The notes under the pieces: generated by a model
The model's database searches: none
The model's input: only the letters and a program-made list of their open reading frames with translations
What the model was told of the DNA's origin: nothing
NCBI GenBank assembly: GCA_933228895.1
Contig: OW121853.1
Coordinates: forward strand, 126,500,133-126,564,132
Direction: 5' to 3'
Source of the DNA: Platycnemis pennipes
Taxonomy: Eukaryota; Arthropoda; Insecta; Odonata; Platycnemididae
Length of the DNA: 64,000 bases
Shown here: positions 24,262 through 36,200 of the stretch, piece after piece
Layout of the letters: the number at the start of each line of letters is the position of its first letter
Numbering within the stretch: position 1 is the stretch's first letter
Program-made: the position numbers and the translations under genes

Positions 24262-27200
24262 GTAGGTGTGCGTTGCTACATCTATTTATGTGATCAAATG
24301 TGATGCAGTTAAAAATGCAAAAATTGATCAATTAGGAAAATGCAAGGAATTGAACGACGGGAAACGATTTTTAGAAATCTTAATTATTTATTGGAAATTA
24401 CTTTATTCCAGAGAAAGGTGTCTTCTATGGTGCTAGTTTCTTGCGGCGGGTTTGGAGTTTTCTCTGCTTTGAGTATTTACAATGAGAATGAACAATTTTA
24501 TAAAAATGTCCTTATGCCTGCAGTACAAAAGCTATTAAGTCCAGAAGCCTCGCACAATCTCGCAATCCTACTTGCCAAATATCGAGTAATCCCGAAAACA
24601 AAGTTCATCGATTCACCGACTTTGGTAAGTTGGCTAAATTTTTGTTTAATCTGATAACTCCAGTATGTTTATTCTTCATCAGTGTCTAAGTATCATTTTA
24701 GTAGGTAGCGAAGCTATATTGATACAGTCGGTAAGTGAGCCCGCTGTATTGTTCTAAATTATTATTATTCACCTAAACGACTGCTCATGAAATCTGATAG
24801 AAACAACACCATGAATGCACTGGTACTCCGTATCCTTTGCAAAAATAAGTGTTGGAGGAAAGTGAGTCGACGGCCTGTGTGTTGATGGCATTGGTGCCCA
24901 CGGCTTACAGGCGAGCGAGCGGCTATAGAAACTATAGGGGATGGTGATTTAGAACATTCGAGGGTAAGGGACCGGTAGAGCAGATGTAGGGAAGCCCCTC
25001 GCTTCGTGTAGGGGAACGTTAGGGCAGCGGTATACCACTCTCTCTGTGAGGTGTAGGGCGCGCTCATGCCCGTGTATCGCAGGGGAGCGGCAGTGCGGCG
25101 GTATCCCTTGCAATGTGTTTCTTCTTTAGTATATTTCTTTGATATTCAGCATAGTGGTGTAACATTCTGTTATGTCAGGAATAAAATGGAGATACTTTTA
25201 TAATAAAATGAGAGCTTTTTTAAAATTTTTTATTTAACTTCATTTTTGGAAGCGTATAAGAAGAAACAGTTTCTTTCTTTTGACAAGTACGAGGTGAATC
25301 CTAGTCTCTTGGGCAAGGACGAGGACATGTTGCTGGTGAAAAATTGTGAATAATTATTTATTTCCCAGCTGACAAAAATTCTGGTACAGGTTTTGTATTA
25401 ATGCATTATAATTTTATGCAGAAATTTCTCATCAGATAGCAGGAAGTGCAAAAGAAAGAGCACAAAATATCATTCTCATTCCTTACATGAAAAACTATGT
25501 GGTTGCGTGGCTATTTGTAAACCAATAAACCCAAAACAATGCAGACAATTGTGAAATAATGATGCAATTGTAGGTACCTTCCATGCAGCCTATGTGGGCA
25601 AAGTAATATCTTTCCTCTTCATCACCTGGGGTCCAATTTTCTGGTTTTCACAGCATAATGCTCCTGAATATTGGAATATGTTAGCAACACTGGCTTGAAT
25701 ATTTGTTACAGCTAGTTTTAATTATTTGACAAAGATATCCCTCAGTATCTGCTCTCTTCAAAACATAACCTTTGCAAACCATTTTTTATATTCCCTACTA
25801 CTCTTGTTTTCCATCCTTTCTTCCCATAGCATCCTGCAAATCTCTTTCAGAAAAACGAATGCTACACAAACTAGAACCACATGTGCCCACTTGATGGACC
25901 TCTCTATTGGGTTTTCACAGGTGGTCCCACAGAACCTACGTATCACATCCGCTGCTATTTCAGTCATGAAGTACCCCAGATGAAAAAATTTTGCTTTCCG
26001 CATTCTTTCCAATTGCTTTCCGTAGGTTGCTTTCCGATTGCCTGCCAATGGTGCAAAAAGAAAGCAATTGGAAAGCATTCGGAAAGCAAATTCATACCTT
26101 CCGTTTGCTTTCCGAAAGTTTCGGAAAGCAAATGGAAAGTACGCTGGCTGGCCAGCAGATACCCTTATTGTGGTTCTTTCCACTTGATACATACAATGGA
26201 GGGTAAAAGTATGACAAATTAGCAACTGTAACAGTTACTCTTGGCTTCATTAATAAAATTGTTACTTGCAAGTTGCTTGTACAGGTAAACATGTAGCTGT
26301 GACATATTCATTGTTCAGATTCTGCGCATTGGAAATTTCTGCCTGTTGGAAATTTTAGAAAATTTATCAGAAATTGGGCACTTTTCTTATAAGAAAATTT
26401 CGTACAAGAAAATTTCTTACAAGAAATACTCTTATAACAACCCTACCAAAAATTTCCTATAGGCCGCTCCAAAAGGAATTCTACTGAATTTAGGCCATAA
26501 GACCTATTGGAAATTTCTATCTAACCTAAAAGATTCCTATAGGAAATCTATAGGACATATAAGACTCCTATAGGAACCCCAAAGAAAATCTACAAGACCT
26601 ATAGGAATTCCATCGCAAATATGAACATCTTAAAAACTGGTAAAAATCCCTTAAAAATATAGAAGAGAATAAGAGATAGGAATTTTCCCGACTAACACTG
26701 CTACTACCAAAAAATCGTCCTAATATAACTTTCAGGAACAACTCGAAAGCACAACAAAAACAGCTGTATATTTAAATATTTATTGGCACTACTTCAAATT
26801 TCAATAATTGCATTCACTTGCCTACGTAGCAGATAAGAAATACGATTCCACATTTCAGGAATAATCCATGACGTGAAATAAGCCAATGTGACAACACATG
26901 GCATGAGAATCAAAATGTGCGATTGAGCTTGCTTCTGGCACAACACTAAATTTTAAAAGGTTTATCTGGGCATTCAGTAACCACAGGTCTTTTGAAAGAA
27001 ATGTTCCACTTAAAGTTAGATTTTTTCCAGGGGGAGTTCTTTTACATCTCATCGAGAGTCATCACTGCATTCAGGAATACACAAAACATTTTCACTTTTT
27101 CACAGTTCAATGGTGACCGGAATCCTCATTAGCTAAGCATGATCCTAATGTCCCAATACGTTTATGATATAACGTGCCTGTAAAAATACATAAATGCCGT

Positions 27201-30200
27201 CACTTTTTATGTTAAGAATTCAATGAAGAATATATGGAAGGCAGATCAGAACAAAAACAATGACAAATTCGTGAATTGTCTTCAGCAGACTCGCTTTGTA
27301 AAGACAAGACTCGACATACCTTAATCGTCACTTCCAATTTTAAAGTAAGCTTCAATGGTGACGAGCTTCATAAAAACGTTATACTTCGAGATTAATTTCA
27401 TTCCAGTTGCTCGCCTCCGTGCTGATTTCACATTAATTGAGTGTAGTTCCCTTGCTTCACATGATCACATTACTCACAATCGCCATTTTGAATGTTTTGA
27501 ATCCAGAAATCGATTAGGATCGCTTATATCGATACAGTCGATACATTTCCGAAACCGCGAACTATGAAATGAATTTTCAGGTTAAAGATTCTCGTGTGCA
27601 GTTAAGTTGTGACTTATCATTGATGATAGTCCTCGAATTAAAAAAAAGTTTCCTTAACTTTAGTGAGTTTGAACATACTTTGAATTTCATCGCTGAAAAT
27701 CAAAACGCAATTGTTTAAATACATGTTTTCCCATATTAATATTGTTAACTACGAAATGGTTTTAAGTATAATTAGAACTGAATTGTCAGACCGCACTCAC
27801 GTTTTTAATGGTAATCAAGGAAATGAAAATTTTATTGTATCAGCACTTCGGAAAGTCCTTCACTACAACTAGACTTCTAAAATGTTTCCTCACTTAAACC
27901 ACTAAAACTCTCGTATTACAACCACAGCGTACCAAGCTGAGCACAGATACAGTACTTAGCGAAATTAGTGGCAGTTAAATATATTCATTGGGGAATTTAA
28001 ACTGTTAAAAAAAACTTCCTATTAGAATTATTGGGTTAAGTTATTATGGTAAATAAGTTTAGTTCTAAGACCTTAAAATTCATAACATTATCATAGGATC
28101 TTAAATACTCATAAGAATTTTCACTAACCCCTCATGGGAATTCATAATAACCTATAAAGCTTCTTATTACAGAAAAATATTAGTTTAATTTTACAAAGGT
28201 GGAAATTTCTTATAAGATCTTACAGACTTCTTATGAGAATTCTATCAGTATTCAATTGCATAAATTTTTGAATTTAGCAAGTGAAATGGAAATGTTATCC
28301 CAGGAATTATATAATTACATTCAAACAATTGTTCCACTGACATTATATGATTAAACCATTTAATTCTAAATACTAATTGAAAATGGTGACATGCATCCAT
28401 CAGTAAAAAACAATAATTTACTTCCTTCTGCAGTTGTAAAACATATACTCCACCATTATTAATCATAGCCTATTAAAGATGAAGATGCTAAAAATCAGAC
28501 TTCAACCACCACAAAAGGAAGACATGAATTGGAGAGCTAATTGCTTTAAATGTAACCACAAATTTCAATTTCAGAGGGTCCTTATTCCCCCAGAACATTA
28601 ATAGTATTCATGTAAGTCATAATACATCTCAGTGGACTATCCTAGACTGGAAGAATGTTGCTGTTGACTATAGTCACAATTATTCCCTGAAATAATTCTA
28701 AGTCCATGGGAAAGGAAACGGAAAGCAATCAGAAGGCAACATAGTCACAATTATTCCCTAAAATAATTCTAAGTCCATGGGAAAGGAAACGGAAAGCAAT
28801 CGGAAGGCAACATAGTCACAATTATTCCCCGAAATAATTCTAAGTCCATGGGAAAGGAAACGGAAAGCAATCGGAAGGCAACATAGTCACAATTATTCCC
28901 CGAAATAATTCTAAGTCCATGGGAAAGGAAACGGAAAGCAATCGGAAGGCAACATAGTCACAATTATTCCCCGAAATAATTCTAAGTCCATGGGAAAGGA
29001 AACGGAAAGCAATCGGATGGCAACTAGCCACGATGCAAGCCAACCGGAAAGCATCGGAAGCCAATTGGAAAGCAAAGTTGCTTTCCGTTTCCTTTCCTTT
29101 TGCCTGCGGAAAGGAAACGGAAAGCAAAAATTTTCATCTGGGACCTCTCCTTGATGCCCATTGAAAATTAGGTGATATTAGCCCACCATCACTCCATCTC
29201 AGTGTATTTGTGTAGTTGATGGTACCTTACCACTCCCATACACTTCCTTGGGTTGAGCGAGAGTTGGTTGGAGTACTTAGAACAGACGGTGGGATTGTAG
29301 AGATAGGAGGTATAGGTATCTACCCTTTCCTTACCATAATTGGGGTGTGTAACAGGAAGGTAATCGAGATTTAAGCTGTCAACGGTCAAGCTATAGTCCA
29401 TTTGAAATGTGTTGGCAGATGGGTAGGCAGTGCCAGCCGGAGAGAATTTGGCTCTTCTCATCAGGCCCCACTCATGGAAGAGGGGAAAGTATGTGGTATG
29501 GGTGAGTAGGAATGGGTAGGGAAGGTGTGAACTCTCAGGAAGGCTTTGCCATGTGTATCACATTACATGAGATAGAGGTTATGCAAGTGCTTGGTGCATA
29601 ACTGGGTGCTAGAAAATAACAGGAAGTAGCATTATATCTATTCACAGAGGACAGTGTGTGGTGCTTAATACAGAATAATTGAGCTTAGCAATTTAATGAT
29701 GACACAGTTGTCAAAATCCAAGGCAAAATTTAATACATTTCATAGCGGACTAGCTAATTTGGAAACATCCACATCTATCTCCACCTTCTCCCCCTTCTCT
29801 TATTTGTCTTTATCTGTAGTGTGGCTGTTATTGAGTTGCACAGTAATGGGCTTTAATATGTCATCCTTATCAGTTAGTGAATTTTGCTCATGTTGAGATT
29901 GGGAACAATAGTAAACTGCAAGATACATAAAGTACATGTAATAAATGGGCCATAAAGTGCTGCTGGCAGTAAGAGCACCAATTGTGTGAGAAGCACCGAT
30001 GGCAGGATAAGTACACAGATACCTGCAGTGATCACACACACATACTTTAAATACAGATGTTGAACATGCAGAACATGTGGCAACATTGCAAGCAGATGTG
30101 TATGCAACGAAAGCCAGAGTAAGATTGAGCTCACAAAAGAAGGAATTTCCCCTCCTGCGCTCATCTCAAAGCAACATCAACTTAAAATGATTTTGACAAA

Positions 30201-33200
30201 GCGATGATTTTGTGGTGATCCAAATGAGTCAGGAGCAGTTTGTGCCACAAAAGCAGAGTAGGTATGTGCATATTCAATTAATTTTGGGAAGAGTTTCCTC
30301 TTGTATGGGCCTCTCTTCCCTTTGCAACGTCCCAAATCAGTGCCCTACTCCACGCTTTCCCTGTACTGATTTTCGCCTGCAGGTAACCTATTTCATCTAT
30401 ACCAATAATTCTTTGAATACCTTCAATGCTGATTCACTCACTACAGCCTTCATCCCTTGGGTTGTATCGGGTGACTACCCAGCCAGCACAATGTGTGCGC
30501 CTTATAAGTTTCTCACGTAAAGTTTACGTAATTAATAAGTAAGTTACGTACATTATGGTAAGTCACGTACGTAAGAAATAGGTAAGTTATAGGTAAGGAA
30601 ATCTGTCAAATTTCCTCAATTTTTCGTAAGCTGCTTACATTACACCAGTGCCTCTAGCGGTCAGGTATAGAACTAGTTCAAATCAATTGGTGGTGGCACC
30701 ATCTGTTGAGGAATTTAAAAACAATTTTGGGAGTTCATTCCTTGATTGTAGAAATTAGTCTTTACCGCCTTCCCCATCATTATTTAGGATGACAATAAGA
30801 CAGCATTTTTCATTGCTCCAATTTGCTTATAAACATCTCAAGAAAACAGTTAACATCAAATTTGGTGTGTCCTATGGACACTAACACAATTGGCAAAAGT
30901 ATGGGAAGAAGGAAATCTATAAGTTAATTTAGCATTAGAGGGGCATCAGGATCAATAAATTGTTAAATATGGAAGAGTGAAGGAAAATGGCATAGGTCAA
31001 CCATGCTGCGTAAACAAAAATTACCTATGTTAGGTCAGTCCACAACAAGGTACTGGTTTCACAGTAGAATAATTGCATGTTACTTACATAAATATGTACA
31101 ATGAATTCTACTTTTGGAGGAACAACCTGTCTCTTTACCAGATAACGAAAATGAGGCCCGAGTGAAAATTCCCAATTAATCACAGGGCAGTTGGTGGTCT
31201 AGGACATCTTGGACACAAGTTGAAAAACAAATGAAATTGAATACAATGAAAAGGTTTTTATTTCATAAAAGTGAGCAATAAAAGGGCTCTCAAATTTACC
31301 CACATTATGTATTACAAAATGTATCATTTCCTATTATAAACAATAATTATTAAACATTAATATTACCTACTTCATGAAGATGAAGTGTTATGCAATCTCT
31401 TAATGGATGATGGTTTTTCCTCCCTTCAACGCACTGGCGTGATACCCTAAAATACTTCCCAATACTTCTCTTCACGGAGATGATATCCAAATTCTGACCA
31501 TTTACCCCTTTGCTCTTGTTAGTTTCTTTAAAAAAATTATTATACTTTCTAATTGTTAGTGTATCAATTTTTAAAAACATATTATACCATTGAAATAAAC
31601 ATGTTTGCAAACCCCACTGTATTAATAAGTAACTCACCAAAGATAACATTTATAATATGTATTAATGAATTCCTTCTCAAATGGTAGGTATTTTATAATT
31701 GGTTAGATAGATAACCCTCCCTGTAATCCAAAGGCAAACCATGAGGACTTGGTTCTTTCCCGGTGAACTGATGCTGTAAATTTTTCATGGGTTTTCCACC
31801 AGGTCAGGTATTCTGCTGCCCCTGGGCAGCAGAATACCTGACCCGGTGGAAGAACAGCAAAGAATTTACAGCAGACCATGGTGTGGTACAACACTATGGG
31901 TTGTTGCGGTGACTGGTGGTGATAGCTATCATATAGTCTAGCAGCTACATTTAATTGGCATCTGGACAACCTTGGGAACACATCATTACTATCAGAGGAT
32001 CGGTATTAAGTCGTTCATAGGTGGCGGCAGCTAAATACTGCACAGGCCACGGCTGCGAACTGAGAGCATGCGTGTGGGAGTCTTTCCTGCCCACGCCAAG
32101 TGTATAGACTCATGTGTGATGCTTTATATCGCATTAATGGATGAAGCGATTTTATTTATATACACTATACATAGCGGCATGTCGATTATTTAGTTCCACA
32201 AATAAGTAATGGCCGAAATATATTGCTCTCAATTGGGAACCATTTAATGTAATATTATCGCGTACATATGCCGAAGATATTTATGAATTATATAAGCGAC
32301 TCGTGCCTGGTTCACAGCGGAAACATGATAATGCGGATCATTTATAAGGAATATATACCTATAGACAGGGATGGGCATGATTCGTCTTCATGAATCATGA
32401 TTCACGAATCACAAACTGTGATTTGTGATTCGTGCTTCGGATCATTTTTTTTTAATGATTCGTGATCCGTGAGTCGACTCTTTTTTTTTAGTTGAGGTGA
32501 TTCGTGAGCCGAACTTTTGTGATGCAGCTCACGATTCACTGACGAATCATGAATTAATATCACTGATTTCACTGCGAGAAACGTACATCAGTCTTTCACT
32601 GACAGTTACTGTGTAAGTATACGCCAGAGTGGAACAATATGGTTAATGCAAACTTCAATAATATATTTTACACTATATTACAGATTTGTTCAAATGTGAC
32701 TTTAAATTGTTTTGAAAAAATAGCAATGAAATGTCCTACATTTAAATGATGACCACGAATATTACATTTATTACATGTAGACTCCTTGATGATGACCTAC
32801 AAAAAATTGAAAAATGGTGTGATATATGGCAGTTAGAATTACATTTAAAAAAAGTGCGTGGTAATGAATTTTTGGAAAAAGAATTGTTCTCCTTTTAGCA
32901 CTTCAAATTAAGTAATAATGAATTAGCAAACGTGGAATCCATTAAATCTTGGAATAAGACTGTCACATGATCTTTCCTGGGGTAAACACATACGTGAAAT
33001 AATGGGTCAAGCTAATCATAAACAGGGATTCATCAAAAGAGTACTGGATAAATGTGACGATCATGTACGAGAAATCAGCTACTTTTCCCTTGTTAGACCT
33101 CATTTGGAATATGCTGCCAATGTATGGGATCCCTACGAAATCGGTTTCGCGGCTGAACTTAAAGCCACCGAGTGCATCCACCAATAAGCAGTGGTGGACA

Positions 33201-36200
33201 AAAAGCGACGGCATTCCGAGGGGGTATTGGTCTATCCCTGGGTAAGGTAGGTCTCTCAATAATACCGAACCTGTGAAGATGCCATGACTTGGCGACGAGA
33301 AGCCGCTAATAATTACGCTTCTCATCACCCAGAGAAGAGGGCAGCAGCTCTTCTTCACATGAGTGAAGGAGGAATGCGTGTGAAGGGCTTCCTGCAGTAC
33401 AAAGAAAGATAATAATGATGAAGATCGAAACCAAGCCTGTAGATACCGGAGTGGTGCAGGTTTACACGCATACGACGGACTATGAAGATGAAGAAGTGGA
33501 AGACGTCTACGAAGATATCACGGAAGTTATAAAACAGGTAAGAGGAGAAGAAAACCTAATTATTTTAGGAGACTGGAACGCTATCGTCGGCGAAGGTCAA
33601 GATGGAAAAATAACTGGAAAATACGGATTGGGAATCCGAAACGAAAGAGGAGAAAGACTGATGGAGTTCTGCACACAGCATAAGTTAGTGGTAGCCAACA
33701 CATTGTTTAAAAATCACAACCGAAGAAGATACACATGGAAAATGCCAGGAGACAGAAGAAGATGTCAAATAGATTACATTTAAGTGAAGCAGAGATTTAG
33801 AAACCACGTGAAGGACTGCAAAAGCTAGGGTAAAAAGTTAGGGTACAAGGGAAGCAATATTGGCCCTTAGACTACTCATAGAGAAGAGAATGGAGAAGAA
33901 CAAGCCGACGTTCATTGCATTTGATTGCAATGAACATCTGCTTTAGATTTAGATATTTAGAGAAGGCTTTTGACAACGTGGATTGGGATTTAATGCTTGG
34001 AAATCTGAAGAGAAATGGAGTGTCCTACAATGACCGAAGAATTATCCATAGTCTGTATAAAAACCAAGTGCCTGTGATTAAATCGGGACCCAGCTGTGAA
34101 GAGGCAAGAATAAGGAAAGGATTGAGACAAGGATATGCACTGTCTCCCGACATTTTTAATGTTTACATCGAGAGGGCCATCAATGAAATCAAAGAGAAGT
34201 CTTCTAGAGTGACTATCCATGGAGAAAAAATAATCATGCTGCGATTCGCTGATGACATAGAACTAATAGCAGAGACAGAGAGGGATCTGAACAAGATTCT
34301 AGTAACCATGGAAAGGACAATGGCTAGATATCAGCTGAAGATAAATAAGAAGAAGACTGAGATATTGTCGTGCAGCAAGAAAGAAGAGGCGAAAACCAAT
34401 GTCAAACTAGGAAAACAAAAACTTGTAGAGGTGAAATTGTTCTGTTACCTAGGGAGCCGAGTAACCTACGATGGACGAAGCAAGAAAGAAATAGTTAGTA
34501 GAATAGCCTAGGCAAAGAGGGCATTCTATCAAAAGAAGAATCTACTTACAGCTGGAAATACAAGCGTAGAAGTAAGGAAACAGTTCATCAGAACATACAT
34601 CTGGAGCATGTTTCTTTACGGCAGTGAGGCATGGACGATGAGAGCAGCGGAGAAGAAAAGGGTGGATGCATTCGAAATGTGGTGTTACAGAAGAATGCTG
34701 AAGATTAAATGGATTGACCGAGTAAGTAACGAGGAAGTCCTAAGAAGAGTAGGAGAAAAGAGAGGTCTGCTGAAAACTCAAAAAAGAAGAAGGGACAACT
34801 TAATCGGCCATATCGTGAGACTTGATGGCCTGATGAAGACTATCGTCAAGGGAAAAGTGAACGGGAAGATTGTAAAAGGCAAGCCTTGTATGAGATACAT
34901 GGAACAGGTTGTGAAGGATGTAAAAGAGAAGAATTACGTCACAATGAAAAGGTTGGCCGATAGAAGAATCGATTGGAAAGCTGCTTCAAACCAATCCTAG
35001 GATTGTTGACCAATGATGATGATGACGAAATCGGTCTAAAAAATGAACTTGAACGTGTGCAGCGAACATCAGCAAGATTTGTAAAGGGATGGTACGATAA
35101 CTGTTTTAGCGTAACTGTCGGAGGGGAGCGTCGCTTGTGCCATGCATCGGCCCCTGTACTCATACCGGACGGCCACGCGGGAGGTCCAGGACCCTAGAAC
35201 CCTGAGCATAAGGGGTGCCCTTAACGGAAGCGCGGAGCGCCGCCGACATGCATCTCCTTCCCGAACCCTGGTGGCCGACGCGAGGGCGCTGCCGGCGCAT
35301 GGCGGCGGGTCACCAGGGTGTTTGGGAGACCTAAATGCCTTAAGGGGAAGGGAGTCCTGGATGCCGTAAGGGGAAGGGCACTCCCCCTACACGCGCTCCC
35401 GCTGGACCAAAAAGGGTATTTAAGGGGCGATGCCGCGGGGCAAAGGGCAGTCGGCTGGGTTATTGCAAAGTGACCATTCGGCGAGCGCTCTGGTTATGAA
35501 CTCGTGACCGCGCTCGCCGTCTCGCCGACTTCCCGGCCGGTTATTGCAGAGTGACCGCCGACTCCCCGGCGGGTTACTGCAGAGTGACCGTTCGGCGTGC
35601 GAAAGGTTACGAGTTCGTGACCGCGCACACCGTTTGGCCGGTTTACCCGATTCCCGGAGGCCTTCCACCCGATTCCCGGAGACCCCCTGCCTTCCCGAGT
35701 CCCTACCCGAGCCCGGTTTCAGGCAGAACTTTTGTATTAAGTGTAAGTACATTATTGTCGTAAATAAATTATTGCATTCTGACTCGGCCTTTTTCTAAGT
35801 CGATACTCACTATGTCGTCACCCCTACGACATAACCAGTCTATTAAATGAATTAAAGTGGGAATCAATATTGTCTGATCGCAGGTTGAAATGTAGAGTTC
35901 TTCCCCTAACTAAATTCCAAGATAATATTTTCAGTGATGATGTTAAAAATATTTTGCAAACCCCAACTTACTATGGTAGACTGGACCATAATCAGAAAGT
36001 TAGAGAAATTGATTGCCGAAATGACAGATTCTAAATGTCCTTTTTTCCTCGTACTATTAGGGATATGAATAGCGGTAAATACGTCCAATACGAGTGAATC
36101 AATGTATATCATAGGTAGCTGCATGTTGGTATAAGGACTTGAAGGTAACCCAACTAACAGCATGTTTTTGCATGCTTACCTACTTTACTATATTTATTTT

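Larger units (their letters stand above)
32775..36100 (+). mobile_element. Non-LTR retrotransposon C-terminal fragment, split twice by younger insertions
   Basis: The segments read in order as one reverse transcriptase C-terminus of the CR1/Jockey-like kind: 32775-33145 ([31 protein letters not shown]), 35036-35115 ([16 protein letters not shown]) and 35836-36100 ([22 protein letters not shown]). Removing the inserts 33146-35024 and 35116-35831 plus one copy of each target duplication restores continuous frames at both joints. It also has independent stops. Confidence 0.85.

Noticed and set aside
24340..24411. Unspliced DHODH start at 24340 giving a longer N-terminus
   Set aside because: The extra leader has no similarity to DHODH, while exon 24238-24261 with good donor and acceptor gives the expected length and phase.
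28840..29127. 95-codon minus-strand open frame with periodic sequence
   Set aside because: Periodicity comes from the 71-bp tandem repeat, not from a protein.
35116..35831. G+C-rich host exon or CpG-island promoter
   Set aside because: The TG...CA ends and flanking TAAC duplication inside a LINE frame identify it as a solo LTR.
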